DNA from: Ephydatia muelleri
Lineage: Eukaryota > Porifera > Demospongiae > Spongillida > Spongillidae
DNA: 64,000 bases
Direction: 5' to 3'
Assembly: GCA_013339895.1 (NCBI GenBank)
Contig: JABACO010000015.1
Location: forward strand, 4,707,533-4,771,532
Below, in pieces: positions 10,643-25,200 of this stretch. Below the pieces are notes generated by a model. It did not search any database and was not told the DNA's origin. It saw only the letters and a program-made list of their open reading frames with translations. The translations under genes were made by a program, and so were the position numbers. How positions within the stretch are numbered: the stretch's first letter is position 1; each line of letters opens with the position of its first letter.

Positions 10643-11283
10643 TCCCTGTAGATGTAAGCACTTCCCTTGCAGCTGGTTTCCAGAACGCTCGCCCATGATC
10701 AAATTCTAGGTTCTGATCTCCTATCATCCATCCTACCCTCCATTTGGACTTAGTGGGCTTCGAAAGCACCTTGCCTTCAATATTAGCAGTTCTCCATTCT
10801 GCACCAAACGCTCGCATTAGAGTATCCTTAGCTTTGTTAAGCTGGCTACCTTTGGCGCTGAATTTCACCTACCTCTGCACAGGAAAAGTACTTACTTTGC
10901 GCTTACTACGGGGCGCATTTAGCCTCGCCATCCTCGTTTAAATCCGCGTGCGTGTTTGCATACTATTCACGTGCGGATCATACATGTTTACATAGCACTC
11001 AGGTGATGATTGTTGCCTAGTAACATGCGGTATACTGCGATGTTGAAAGTGTTAGGTATACCCAACAAATGTTGCTAAGTTTACCTAGCATTAACTTTCT
11101 GATCGTTAAGGTTTTAACATTTGAGCTTTTGTACGGTTAAAGATCAACCCCCCTTTTAACATAATTTGTGCATGTTTATTAAATTTATCCTTATGGCTTC
11201 ATAACTACAATACGTTGAATATTGTTAGGTATACCTAACGTCCGGCGTTTATAGATTAAAGCATTACTAGGTTACAATTATAT

Positions 11284-14200
11284 TCAGTTCTGTACACTGG
11301 TGAAAACTAAAGCCATGGATAGTAAAGAATAGCAACAACTATATATGAGTAATGTTTGACCTTCCATTTTGATGCAAATGAAATATCTGCATGTGCTCTG
11401 AAAACCTAGATGAGATAACGTTAAGTACACTTCACAGTATGAATGTTCCTGTACATACTTATGTGAACAATCAGCATACGTGTCCCACTCACAAGCAGCA
11501 GTGTTGATAAGTCGAAACAGTACCTGAAAAGTAGATGGAAATGAAGATTAATGTTAAATATGTTTTGATGTTTAAACCTACAAGCATCACCAAAAGATGC
11601 AGAAAAATTGCGTAGAAGAAAGTGAACATTCTTGCCACTTTATTTGAAAGAATGAAGCGACCCTATTAGTGGAGTCCAGGTTATGGGTTAAAAACAATAC
11701 ACTAAATGTGCAACACATGAATTATTAGAAAATTACCATTATCAATGTTGCTTTATCAGGACCGCTTAATTGAGCGTACTTCCTCTGCCTCTCCTACAGC
11801 ATGATTAAAATACTAGCTATGACAAAATGAAAATAATCACAAACCTTAGAATTAAATGCAGAAAAAGGATCGAGCTGTGCTTCATAGTGAGCTGAGTATC
11901 GATTTACTGTGTCAGTCTCTTGAGGTGAAGGTTGAGTTTTCTGCAGAATTGTTTTACCCAACTCTTACTTTGGAATCAACAAACCAGTCATCAGCATAGC
12001 AATCATTGCACAATCACAACCTTACAATGTACCATTTGCAATTTGTATGGATTAACTATCATCCCTAACTCGGCAAATTTTCACACATAGGTATCACATG
12101 GAATTCTCTACTCCTAACATTTCAGTGCAGGAATTTTCTGGGGTAAGATTTTAACACTGTAACATGCTATTATACATATACACATTTCACCTCTGAGACC
12201 AACTATCAGCAATATCAACTATGAATATTCATCATAGGCTTCAGCTCATTCATGGTTTGAGTTAGCAGAGGATGTACACTCTAGCAAGTGTAGGCCGAAG
12301 AAACAGTGCATGGTCATCTTTGGGTTGGATTAATACATGTATGTACATGCTTCTCCATCAATGTGCACTGCACTTGCAGCAGCAAAAATCATGGAAAACT
12401 CCAAACAAATATATTTGCAAGCACCACTTTGATGTTAGCATGGCAACAGGCTTGTGTATTCATGGTCAATTTGTAAGCATGGGAACAAAGCTTCAAGATA
12501 AAGATACCTTTTATCTTCAGAACTTTGAAGCATACTTCATTCAAATCTTTTATATATACTTGGATGTATTATACAAACATATGACATTGTATGAAATATA
12601 AGTGCACCGAAGAGCATCAAATTGATGGACTTGACAACTGTAGCTAGTAGCAGGATTGGAAGAACACTAGAAGCATAGCATCCAACCTTACTCCCAAAGA
12701 TTGGGCCTTCATGTGGTATATATTTTTTGTGAAGCAAACAAAAGTAGAGAATTAATTTGGCAAGCACACATTTGAAGGGAGCCAACAGCTTCCTGGATGT
12801 CAGTACGTAGAACAGATAGTACTGAGCACTTTGTTCAACACAAGTAATATGGAGAATGAAAACACGGTAATGTGGAGCTCGTGTGATGCAGGAGGTAAGG
12901 AAAAGTGAGGAACACATATCGCCATTCAACTAAACATTTTGTTGATAGGGATACAAATCACCACCATTCAGGGAGAGCACGCCCTTCACATCCTGTCATT
13001 AATTCAGCAGTCATCTGTTGATGTGAACCAAGTGGACAGAGATGTTGTATACTGTGGAGAGCAGCCTCACAATTCACACAGTTGAAGTCACTGGAGGCAT
13101 CAATTAGAGCAGCTGCTTGACACCTCTGTGACTTAGAAGAGTCATATATAGCAACATGTACTGCTGCCTCAACTGCTGATACCAAAATTTGTAAATCCCC
13201 CATACTCCCAAAGCCGGGGTTAAACTGCTGCACTTGAGTAATTCATGCACATTTTCGTGTTTGTTGGCTATGGCATAGCAGTCTAAACAGTATCTGGCAG
13301 ATGGCCATGACCAATTGTGCAATTTTGACAATATCAGAGATGTAATAAAACTTACAAAACTAGTATAAATGAGAAAGGGAAAATGATTGTGAGAGTCATT
13401 AAGCATTATTCATCAGTGGCAACTTAGAATTCGGGTTTTGGGTGAAACACGTGACTTTCAGTTCATGAGTTACCGTAGTATTGGCTGAGGGATATATTTT
13501 GTCTTTTGAATGCATGCTTAGTTAAATGTTATAATGCCTGACAAATTCCTCATAATTTTTCATTCCGACGACCTCATAATTTTGGCAGTTGAGCAGGTCA
13601 GAGTAATTTTTTGACATCAACAATTTTTGTAGTCCATTGTAGTCATAGCTATTTAAGAGGTGCCTGACTGCAATACAAACTGGCTTACTTTGTGGCACTC
13701 TTTACAGTATCAAAGCCATATGCATAATTGGCTATACTTATAATGGTCAGATAAGCTACACTTATATGCCAAGCTAGGAAAGGAAGCCCCAGTCAACTTA
13801 AGCATCTCTATGCTCATCAGAATTTATGATTCAAAGCCAGTTGGTTAATGTAAAATGTGCACTTACACAAAGTATTACTCCCTGTTGTGCACATGCAGCA
13901 CCATTTCTCCCCTATTCTATTCAACACGTCATTGACAAACAATTCTTGATCAACCCACAGACGCTGAAAACCTCTCGAGGTGCTCAAGAGGATGGTGAAT
14001 AATCTCACACCACTGTTGTTGGAATTTTGGTATGCCAATGAAAGGAAAACATACGTTGAAAGCTCACGTGACACTTTCTGCTCTAGGTTTTCTCACTAAG
14101 CAAGCAAACTTCGCCCAGTGATCCATGTACCATTCGAATCAACCAATGTCCTTTGCCCTCACATCAACAAAGGTATATCTAATGTACATAACAACTTGGA

Positions 14201-17200
14201 TGCTGACTGTATATACAATAAGGAGGTACATAACTTGGTGGAACAAGTTGATTATTCAATGTATGTGGATCAATGCTCACAAGTTCAGATGAACGAATAC
14301 AAACTACAAGACACTAAGAGTTGGACTACCCCACATATGAGCTTGTCTGTGTACAACCACCTCTTATCAAGTGTATTTAAATGCTTCAAAAATCATACCG
14401 GAACAACTCATGGAAATAGGGCGCCACTACCTGCCATTCAGCTGTCAATGACAGTATACACAGAGCTTTAGTTGCAGCTCATGTTCCATCATGTCTGGAG
14501 CCCTCAGGCCTGTTCACTCAGATGGAAAGCAATCCAATGTTGTCTCAATAGTCACTTGGAAGTATGGCCAACTTCTAGTGTGGGATGCAACCAGCCCAGA
14601 TACATTTGTTCCATCATACTGTACAATTGCGGCACAGCAAGCTGGAGCAGTTGCTGAACAGGCAGAAGTCAATATACAGAGAAAGTATAACAATCTTGAC
14701 TTTTTCACCCCACTGGCAATAGAGACAGCTGAGGTTTTCAGACCAAGGACAATGTTTAAGACAGGTATCGGGTAGAGCAAACTCCTTCATGTATCTGCTT
14801 CAGAGATGGCAATATTTTGGAGATAAAATTGGACTGTGCGGACGAGCAGTTTCTGCTTGAGCATTGTTTATATTTTGTGTTGTCTGTCCTGATATAGCAT
14901 TGAATCAACTCGACCACCATGCAGCGTGTTGGCGAGGTGGTACTCCACCATAATCAGCTGAATGTTGCCTTAGAAACCTTCGCCCAAGGGCACACCTTGG
15001 GGTGAAGCTAGAAGCAGGTGGTTCTCTTACCCCAGACGTTTCATTGTCTGACACCACTGATCTCTTAGTAAATAAATGGACACGAGGGATCCCTGTAGCT
15101 TTTGACTTGACAGTGATATCTCCTCTTACATTGTTGTCACTACCTGGACTAAAGTGTCACAGCAGGAACTGCAGCTCTACTGGCTGAGCAGAGGAAACAT
15201 CAAGCTAATGGCCCCAAGTACTACACTCTCAAATGGAACTGCATCCCTCTTGCTTCTCTATGAGTTATGGGAACTGGGGAATTGAAGCCAGGCAGGCTTT
15301 CTCCTATTTTGCCTCTTATCCCTCCCATATTTCAATTCAAAGATCTTTATGGGAGGCTGAATACGCACAGATTCAAGGGCTCTACTTGACAGGTCCATGG
15401 AAGATATTGTCCATGACTTTGTTAAATTAATTATTTTCGTTAATGTAATTAACTATGAAAACATAAGCTTTGATTAGGACCATTTATTGCTGTGTATATA
15501 TTATTATTATATAAAAAAGTATGCTCCAACGTGACAACATGGTAAAGAAAGGATGTGACATTAGGAGGCTACTGTGACGTCGCATTCAAGCATGGAAATC
15601 TGAGATGTACGGTGATCTCCTGTTCGAATTTAACAGATGTTCTAAACAACAGCTTCATTTCGCACCACATTCAATGAACACCATATCCTAAAAGTATTTT
15701 CCCATCTAATGTTGAAAGGACAAGTTAGGCATGCAGCAGTCCGATGGCTTACCGAGAGAGCGGACAAAGGTGGTGTGCTGTACATATCTACCTTTACCAA
15801 TGATGGCCCAAAGACTGTTCTGGATGTCCTTAAAGAAAAACACCCTGATCCTGCCCAATCATCAGCTGAGGCTTTCCTGTCATGCAGTGAGCTACCACCT
15901 CTGATAGATGTTGATATCACAGATTCCCATGTTGAGAAGGCAACCCTGCAGATTCAGGGCAGTGCTGGTCCTGGTGGATCCACAGCGTCACATTGGCAAC
16001 ACTTCCTTCTATGTTATGAAGCACACAGTGCAAAACTACATGATGCAGTGGCTGAACTCTCCAGGTATATAGCTAACAGCATTGTAGAATGGTCAGACAT
16101 CAGGGCACTGATGTCCAGTTGTTTGGTTGCACTGGATAAGTGCCCTGGTGTTCGACCTATTGCTATTGGAGAGATTCCCAGACGTATCTTATGCAAAGTC
16201 ATTGCCAGGGCAACACGTGATGATATTACAGATCTCAGTGGTGTAGACCAGTTATGCTCAGGCTTGAAAAGTGGCATTGAAGGTTCAGTCCATGCTATAC
16301 GAGAGCTGTATGAGGAAAACCACTCAGCCGGGTGGGGGTTACTTCTTGTGGATGCCAGGAATGCTTTTAATTTCATTGAACAGGGTCGCTGCCCTTTGGA
16401 ACTCTCGTATTCAATAGTCTCGCTGTTCCCGATTCTTATTTATGGTTATCCATCACTCACTTTACAAGTATCAACCAAGTCTGAAGCTCTCTACAGCAAA
16501 GAAGGTGTTGGTCAAGGTGACCCTTTGTCCATGCTGATGTATGCTTCTGCACTGAAGCCACTCATTCAATCACTCTCAAATCCTACTACATGGATCCAAA
16601 ACTGGTATGCAGATGATTGATTCCTCCTGCGCAGCCAAGCTCACTGATCTCTGTGACTGGTTTGACAAGCTCTGTGACCTTGGTCCCAAGTATGGATATC
16701 ATCCAGAGCCAGAAAAGTGTATCCTTATTGTTGATGCAGAACATGAAGCTGAAGCCAAGTCAGTATTTCAACACCTGGGCATTAAGGTTGTGAATAGCTA
16801 CCGCTTCTTAGGAGGGTTCATTGGAGATCGGGAAACCACAAAAGAATTTCTGCACAACAAGATCACAGGGTGGGTGGACAATCTTCCAAAGCTGCTGAGT
16901 CACAGCCCCAAGCAGCTTTTTCTGCACTGTCCAAATCCATGCAGTTTGAGTGGTCCTACCTACAAAGAATCCTTCCCAGTTGTGAGGAAGCATTTACTCC
17001 CATCTGGAACACTTTGAACCGATATTTCTGGCCTGCTATTCTTGAGGGTACCATCTATGATCACGAAAAGCAGCTATTCTCTATTCCTGCACGATTAGGT
17101 GGCATGGGAGTTCGCAATCCAACCAAAAATGCCAAAATTGCCTATACCATGCACATCCAGAACAGGCACAAGAAACATTGTTGATGCCATCAAAGGAAAG

Positions 17201-20200
17201 ATGGAATTCTCTTTACCTGATCACAATGTTCTAATGTCTGATGCATTGGCAAACATGCACACCACCCTCCAGCAGCTACATGAAGTCATACTTCACACAA
17301 CATTGGCCAATTCTGTACTAAATGCAAAACAAGACGGGCAATACCAACGGGCAGTAGAGGGCAAGACATCATCATGGTTAACAGCTCTGCCCCTTGCTCA
17401 TCATCACTTTGACCTATCTGCCACAGAATTCCGCGATGCCCTACTGCTGCGATATAATAGACCATTACTGAAGTTGCCAGCCAATTGTGGAGCTGCAACC
17501 AGTTTGGAGCATGCCCTTGACTGCAAGAAGGGAGGTCTAATAACGCAACGTCACAATGAAGTTAGAGATATTATTGGCGAGCTAGCATCACTTGTTTACA
17601 AGGAAATCGTAAAAGAACCAATCGTGCAAGAGGCAAATGATGCAGAAGGTGTACCCTCCCTAATTGATGATCTAAGCATCAGAGGTGTATGGCAGCCCCA
17701 GACCGTGGCGTTGTTTGATGTACGTGTCACAAACACGGACGCCCCGTTGCACTCACAACGAGTTTTTACTGCAGTTCTCTCTTCAGCTGAGGAAGAAAAG
17801 AAAAAGAAATACTCAGAAGCAGCAGCTCTTTGCCGAGCCTCCTTCACACCTCTTGTTGTGTCAGTTGACGGAGTCCTGGGTCAAGAAGTACATTTTTTAG
17901 TCAAACAACTTGCTCAGAAACTTGTCCATAAGTGGGAAAAATCCAACGTGAAGTACTAGGATGGATGAGACAAACCTCTGTCTGAGGGGCTTACGCACCA
18001 AATGGAGGAGTGCAATTGGTACGGACGATGGAGCAGGGTTGCCCACTACCTTTGCCTGAATGTCATGCTTAGAAATCTTTTATCGTTTATCTCTTCATCA
18101 TTTTTATTTATTATTTGTTGGTTTCATTTGTTATGTATGTATGTGTTATCAAATGATATCGAGTTATCATATAATAAAGTCACAATATAGACATAAGTTA
18201 CACAAAAAAGTCCTCCATCTGCTCTGAGCATTATTATTATTACAATCAATACGGGAGAAGGGACCTTACCCATGTTTTTCCAGGATTTTTATTTATTTAT
18301 TTTTATAATCTAAAAGTCTGAAATGTCCTCTACACATTGCTTTTTATACACTGAATTAGTCATGGAGTTGTACGGCGCTGAATGTTTAATTAGCCATACA
18401 AATTTCCAATGCAAGCATTACTTTTCCATTGTGTGTACTGGAAATTTTATAATGCATACACTAGGTCTCTTTTCGCGGAAATAATCCTACATATTATTAT
18501 TACTATTATTGTTATTGAATAATTGTAATTACACATGCACATAAATATACATACATAAACATGAATGCACAAGTAGTCGAACTACTTATGTCAAGGATGG
18601 ATACACTCTTGGACAGGATAGCTCTGGCATTAGCTCTAATGAGACCTAGGCTGGCCTACAGTACAGATTGATGGTGGCTTTGGAAAGGGACAATCCCATT
18701 CTCACTGGAAGAGAGTTTGCTAACCAAGACAAGCATCGCCTGACCTCTTCTCCCCAACATCTATATGACTCAATTGCCAATGGGATGCAGGCCCATCCAA
18801 GTTATTGGCATTTGAGTCATTTGCATTGTGCTTACATGTTTTCACTGTACTGCTGATCCCGCCCTCACACTCGCTTCTGACAAAACGGATGAGCTTAGTG
18901 GAGATTTGATGGCGAGATCAATAGCACCTGGTTGACCCACAGCTTTCATCGCTTCTTTATCCTCATCTGGCTGTTGCAGTGTTGATAATCAACCCCTACA
19001 ACATGCAATCAATCAGTTCTATGATCAAGTCTTAACAAATACTGTCTCTCAGCTTACTGTCTCTCAGCTAACTTTGTCGAAGAAATTGGAAGTCACTAGT
19101 GTAACTCTTTGCTAGGGGCTTCCTCTATGGTAGACAAGACTTGTCTATTATCTGTTTCAGCCCCTCATGCAGCCTCATGGTTGGATGTAGTTCCATCTCC
19201 CTGCTTGGATCTGCACCTCGAACCTAATGAGATTCACGCAACTATCCAGTGGTGGTTGGTAGATCCCTGTGTCCTGTGTGCTCTGACAAAGCACCTGTTG
19301 CTTCAACAAAAGTTTACATGAAGGCCCATTGCAGGGCTATCTCCCCAATCAGGTACAAGGCAGGCAGGACAGGTGGGCAGCTGCAAGCCAGGGGGGCTCC
19401 ATCATCAAGGTACCAGGTTTGATGGATGAGGTCAGCACACTCGTCATCTATATCCTAATAGGACATTATTCCATCAACTAATTCCACTGCAGAATAATTA
19501 ATGGTCAAATTTGAACTTTATTTTTTGTTGGAACTGAAAAATTATTGCTACTTTCAGGTTCAGGTATGTTCAGAGAGGAAATCAGATTGTCTCACTCAAG
19601 AAGACATAGAGAAAGCCAACTGCTGTGTGTGACAGCAGTATTCCACCACTTCTCTCATAGGCCTGTGCATTATAATTCACTTCTGAGTGAACAAATGCAT
19701 TTGTGGACAATAAATGTTCCCATTTTTAATAGGCAACTTTGTGTTTCTAGATTATTTAGCTTCTGTGGTTCTAACACAATTTTTAAATACTTGATCTGAG
19801 CGATTTTTAAAAGTACAGTGCAATTTTAAGAGGACTGGAATTTCAAAACTGGATGGCAATTTTATAATTGCTATTCAAACTCAACACTACAAAATTGTTC
19901 TAATTTGAGCATGAGAAGGCAAATATATTGTACACAAGGGTAACAACATCGTTTTAAAAAAACTACATTTAACAGATGTGCGTATGGTATACAATTTATA
20001 AAATGTAATGAAAGAATACCAATATAAATAATAATAGACCTTTAGGCCAAAAATTCGAACTAATTCGTGTACTTCAGGGATTCAAAGTACTTGTGCCAGG
20101 AGGATGTGTACATTCACACAAACTAAACATACATGTAAGCATTGACAGAGTGACAGCAGTTTGCATTCGGGTTCCAATGTTTTTTTTATAAGTCAATAAA

Positions 20201-22140
20201 TGATGCCCAATGCAGAAACACAAAAGATCAATAAAGATTATAATGAAGAGAAGTAGATTAGTAAATTAATTCATGTGTCCAACACTCCATTCGGAAATGC
20301 TCAAATACAATTTCTAATGCAGACCAAACTATTCAACAACACAAATGCAGAAATACAACATTGATCTCTGTCAATTTTGCTACTGAAATACATTGATCAA
20401 TTTCTACAAATGATTATCATCACCACCATTTATAAGATAAATAAGGCTTTCAATTTCTAACCATCTCAATAAGAACTTATTAAGAGCTGCAATCACTGTT
20501 ATTCAATATGTCATGGAAATTTAAGGTTGGCTTTGCACACAGTCAGTAAAACAATAAGTTATTCAGCACTTCATAACTAATCCAAAACACTAGTCAACTT
20601 TTTTTGCTACAGTTATTTATTAGACCCCTGGCTTGAACAATGTATATTATGACTTACTGTAGAGGGATAAAACTGCAAAAATCTGATTTTTTCGTACAGC
20701 TTGACATTATCTCCTCGCAGCGACTCTACCGTGTGTTCAAGTGTTGATATTGTTTGCTTTTGCTGGTTGCATTTCTTGAAATATAAGATGCACTTATACA
20801 CACTATATAACACAAATAACACACACATAAACTACTGAAAAGGATATGAAACTATCATATGAGATATATGTGCCTGCACATATTAATATAATTTTCATTT
20901 AGAATAAACACACTAACCAAACATAAATACACACAAGGGCAGATTCAGATATGTGATAAGGGGGTGAGTCAATTATGAACGTTAATAATGAGAGAGTGCA
21001 AAAAGGGCACCCCTCAAGGTTGCAGAATGGGATACCCTCCCATACAACAAGGGAGCACAGCACGCTCCCCCATCAGGGTCTGAGGCAGAGCTTAACAAGC
21101 CAACATTTCTATGTGTTGAGATCAAAATACTCCATACTGCACTATATGATTTTTATTTCTGTACAAGGGAATTTAATTCAATTTTTCCGATTCTATAATT
21201 ACCAATAAGTCTAGTAAAGCTTTCCCATGCAGATGAACTCAAAATCTCATAGAACGTTCCATATGTGTCTCAGGTCTGAAAACAAAAACTATGCATGCTG
21301 CACCTACTTTGCGGGTACTACAGTGTATAAATGTAGGAAGTGTGCAGCCATTTATCAAGAGCACTTGAATACCAGGGATATACATCTTCAACAATTGCAG
21401 AGAAACCAGCAATGAAAATTATTCCATTTTTTCCCGCCCTTGGAATTATTTTATTACTGTCAAAAGCAATGATTGGTGGCATATCAATTAGCTGAAAAGC
21501 AATTTTATATATTACAATAATTATTGTTGGTACAAAAAAAAAAAATCCTGTCCTACTCAGCTTTCAGGATAGCACACACTGTTTAAATAAATGGTCACGG
21601 ACCAAGAAATAGCTACATTAATAAGTGCAGTAGTAATCCTAAGTAGTGAAGCCATCAGTCAAGCATTCACTCCATGACCTTGTTTTTCTGGCAATACGAA
21701 GTATGGTTCCCGTCTGATTTGCTATATCACTGTACATCTTTTGTGCTTGAACATACCAATAGTATCGGTATTTCAATACATTTTTCTTAGTTCCTTCAAA
21801 TTTGTCCCTAGTGTAACTGTCTACAGTGCATTGCATCATGATCACTATTTATAACTTCAGTGCAATAGAGAATACTTTTGCTACTCTACAAAAGTAATAG
21901 TCAGCCTGTGACACTGCACAACACACAGTACCTGTAGTCTACTTATTTTGAACAAGTTGTGAATCAGTTTATGTGCACTTAATCAGCTTGCAAATGTGAA
22001 AAAACTAACCAAGGTCAGCATATGTCATAGCTGATCAGTACAAAAAGATTTATTATTATAAGCTTTTAAAATAAATGCTGCTTACAGTATGTCATTGCCA
22101 TTTCCACCATGATGAGTTAAATTGCATCCGTACCTCAAGG

Positions 22141-22231
<91 letters not shown>

Positions 22232-25200
22232 AACACACACACACACCTTAGAGCGCTTTAATACGAAGATCTAATACAAGTAATTAAATTTGTTATACAG
22301 TAATGCACTTTAATTATCATCGTAATGGCATTGTAGGATATATCACTGGGAATTAACAAAGCTATTCAATATGATCAGATTGTAAGGCAAATTTTAGTAG
22401 TTGATCAGAGTTTCTTGTTACTGCACATTTACAGTACTTATCCTCATCTTACGGTGCTGCCATATACTGCCATCTTGACAGACAAATTATCAGACAATGT
22501 ACATGATATGGGGCTTTGTCAGCACAAATAACACTTTTGGATGAATAAAGTATTGTGTTTGGAGGTTCCTTAAATTCCTATGAGGGGGTCAGGTTATAGG
22601 TCTTTTCTTTCCAAATCTAATTGACGTGTCAAGTTCTGAGGTATGTTTCACTTCTGCACCCTTTCTTACCTGACTAAACTTTTGCCCGGACATCTATACA
22701 TATAACAGATATATCAAACATAACACTTTTAGTAACTCCTTATAAATACCATCTGCTGTCATCTGATGTTACTTAATGAATTGAACGCATTACAATTATG
22801 CTACTAGAATCAGCCTTAAACTCCAACTTTAATAAATTACATTTCTGGCAATACCATTTCTAGCTCTGCATTCCTCTGCTTCAATCTCTCCCTTTGGTTT
22901 GTGACAATAGGCAGCAGTGGAGAATTTAAAACTGGGGCTGTGAGAAGTGTTCCAGAACAGTTTGGTTGATATATACATTTCAGTAAATACATAAATGTTA
23001 TTACATAATGGTTCTGGGTGAACACCTTTAAGAGCTTCTGACATAATTTGTGACGATGATAACACAGGATCCCTGCCAAATTAATATCGTGTCTGATGAG
23101 TTTAACAACATACTCACAATGCACCTCAGATCCTGAAATTGGTAAAGATAGGGACGAACCGGAAGGCAAATGCCCTCCAACTGGGAATAAGGTTTTTTTG
23201 CTCTTGGTTCAGTTTTGCAGCATCATTATTCACACTGAAGGGAATTCAAATTTTCTACAAAACAAATAAATATATTCTAAAATGTACCAATCACCTTGAA
23301 GTTGAGCGAGCTCCAATTTTAAGGAAGTATTTTCATTCTGCAACCCTGTCAAACATAATATCAACAGAGGGTACACTTAAGAGTTCGTAAACTATCAGTA
23401 ATATCTCCTTTCCGAGCATTGATATTACATTCCATAGCATTTGTTTGTTATTTAATAACCCACACTGTTATGTAATTTCATCATGCAATACACCACAGTG
23501 ATGCTCATCTTTATTATTCCAGGCGATAAGTAGCAGTTAATTGATTGATGAGTTTTTCCACATTTTATACAAGGAGTGGAGGCATGTTGTATTCTTTATT
23601 GTGCTCCTTCTATTACAATTAAACTGCTATCATCTGATCAACCTACACGTTGAATGTTTAATGTATATTTGTGTAGACATATTTACTGTACAACATAAAG
23701 CAACAGATTATAATTAACAGATGGTGAGCAAGGTGTGCGTACAGAAAAGAGTTCCAAGGCCTTCATAGAATTTAACCACACACGTATATCAATTAAATTC
23801 AGTGGAGACATTCTGATGCAACTCACACATTAAATCTGATGCCTCCCTCTCCCCCCCCCCTCCCCAAGTACAAACAAAAATGGCAACCTTGGGTGTGGGT
23901 ATCAATGATCCCCTTACCTATTTCTCTCTATCTCCCTAAAGTTTTAATACCGGATTAGAAGACTAAATTCAAGCTCTAAAACAATTATTGTGAAACAACC
24001 TCAGAATGTACCGGTACATTACATGTACGTAAATGCAATCACTCAAATTTGTAAAGCCAGTTTTTGCTAAAATCAGAGTCACAAAAATACAAGGCATTAC
24101 TAGTAAGTGGACACAAACAAGGTCACTGCACCTCGAGTCTTCTCTAACAACATAACTTCCAATGGCTTTGATGACACTTGCTGAAAGTAACTGCAAAGTC
24201 AAACATTAATAATGATAGCCAAAACAAACTAACCTCTGCAGAATTATGTTCATTGGCACTACTACTAGAGAATTCAACTAGCTTCATCACCCTATTGAAA
24301 AATACTTAAAGCATATTATATGGCATATGGCATATATAAGACATCCAACCTCAGTTCTTCTTTGATTACATCATAATCAGCCTGTGTAGCCAGCTTTACT
24401 TCCAGTTTCTTCAATGCTTCAGATTTCTGGGAAACTTGCTCTTCAAGCAGCTTTGCATGTTTAGATGAAGTTTCCCGAAGAGCCGTAAGCTTGGATTGTA
24501 TTTGAGCAATATCTTCCAGATGGTGTGCAATCTGAATAGTCAATAGAATAAAATCTTCATGCTACTGTTTAAATAAAAGAGTAGCAGCAATAATATGATA
24601 ATACATGTACCATTAACAGACATATACATATACTCTTAATCATTCCAGTATGAAACACAATTCACAATATTAAGTGCTGCAAACCTTTCATACAGTACAT
24701 ACATGAACTTGACGGCTAAATTATACTGACTCTCAATAGTATGTCCAACCTTCAACAAGAACAAACCTCTCTATCTTTTGCTTGAAGCTCAAGTTCTAAT
24801 TCAGGATTAATGGAGTAGATCTGTGAGTAGGTCAAGTATAGGCAACATCTATGAGCTTGGGACCCAGAAACTATTCACCAAACTAGCCTCTAGCTTTGCC
24901 ACAACATTGAATAAATCCAAATCAATGGTGTAGCATGATATATACGGCAGCTAAATATAAAACTGATGACATCCCAACATAAACACCATCCTCCAGCCAG
25001 CGCTGCCTATGCCAGAAGGCACCTTCCACCTGATTAAATTGACATAATAGACTGATAGTTCATATGTTATGTGCATGTTACATCTAATGTATATAATAAT
25101 TGGAATGTTTTATGAGATTTTGACCCTTATAGATTTATATAGTGTCCTTTTAAATTGTTTAAATCTTCCGCAAAGTTTACGCTACTGACATCCTATTTTC

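Larger units (their letters stand above)
6137..10868 (-). pseudogene. piggyBac-like transposase remnant (DDE core missing, split by insertion)
   Basis: Two blocks on the minus strand, 10868-10647 and 6788-6137, flank the inserted element. Removing the insertion with one copy of the TCCC duplication leaves an open frame across the joint (TSTG then SAVPLPDEED). The upstream block begins MKFSAKGSQLNKAKDTL. After the joint come an acidic stretch (HEEEEPDDN) and a typical N-terminal piggyBac segment (EFRTALDCW, then FTEYEFLQCMGIL). The sequence then jumps directly to a Cys-rich C-terminal finger (RCRVC, CVKCSNRQW, CGPKSG). The catalytic aspartates of a normal 500-600 residue transposase are absent. 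A change of frame also occurs near 6550. It cannot encode an active enzyme; it could bind ends at most. Confidence 0.65.
5944..11259 (-). mobile_element. piggyBac-like element, internally deleted and split by another transposon
   Basis: The element is defined by a transposase remnant and by TTAA at both proposed edges (5944-5947 and 11256-11259). Sequence just inside both edges carries copies of the palindrome GTTAGGTATACCTAAC or close variants (5970-5983, 11050-11066, 11225-11240). The terminal repeats are imperfect, so the exact edges are tentative. The host transposase frame is interrupted at 6792/10643 by a complete younger transposon. The right edge lies 25 bp beyond the CASP stop codon, so the element sits in or next to the CASP 3' untranslated region. 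Confidence 0.55.
15640..18235 (+). mobile_element. Non-LTR retrotransposon, family 3, long but frame-shifted copy
   Basis: Contains most of a reverse transcriptase and C-terminal endonuclease region. RT motifs: [13 protein letters not shown] (about 16150), VDARNAF (16349), [10 protein letters not shown] (16507) and WYADD (16603). Downstream come [15 protein letters not shown] (17080), the knuckle [18 protein letters not shown] (17550), DLSIRGVW (17669), [10 protein letters not shown] (17713) and a terminal [13 protein letters not shown]. There are at least three frame changes (about 16618, 16960 and 17110), so it is not functional. The 5' end and any N-terminal frame are missing or unrecognised. 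AATAAA lies at 18172 and an ATT-repeat at about 18229, close to the 3' end. Confidence 0.75.

Noticed and set aside
12958-13406. Two overlapping minus-strand frames of 91 and 100 codons in a CASP intron
   Set aside because: No recognisable domain, no convincing splice sites, AT-rich intronic context.
22142-22248. Regular repeat array as a possible CRISPR
   Set aside because: Plain dinucleotide repeat without spacers, in an animal intron.
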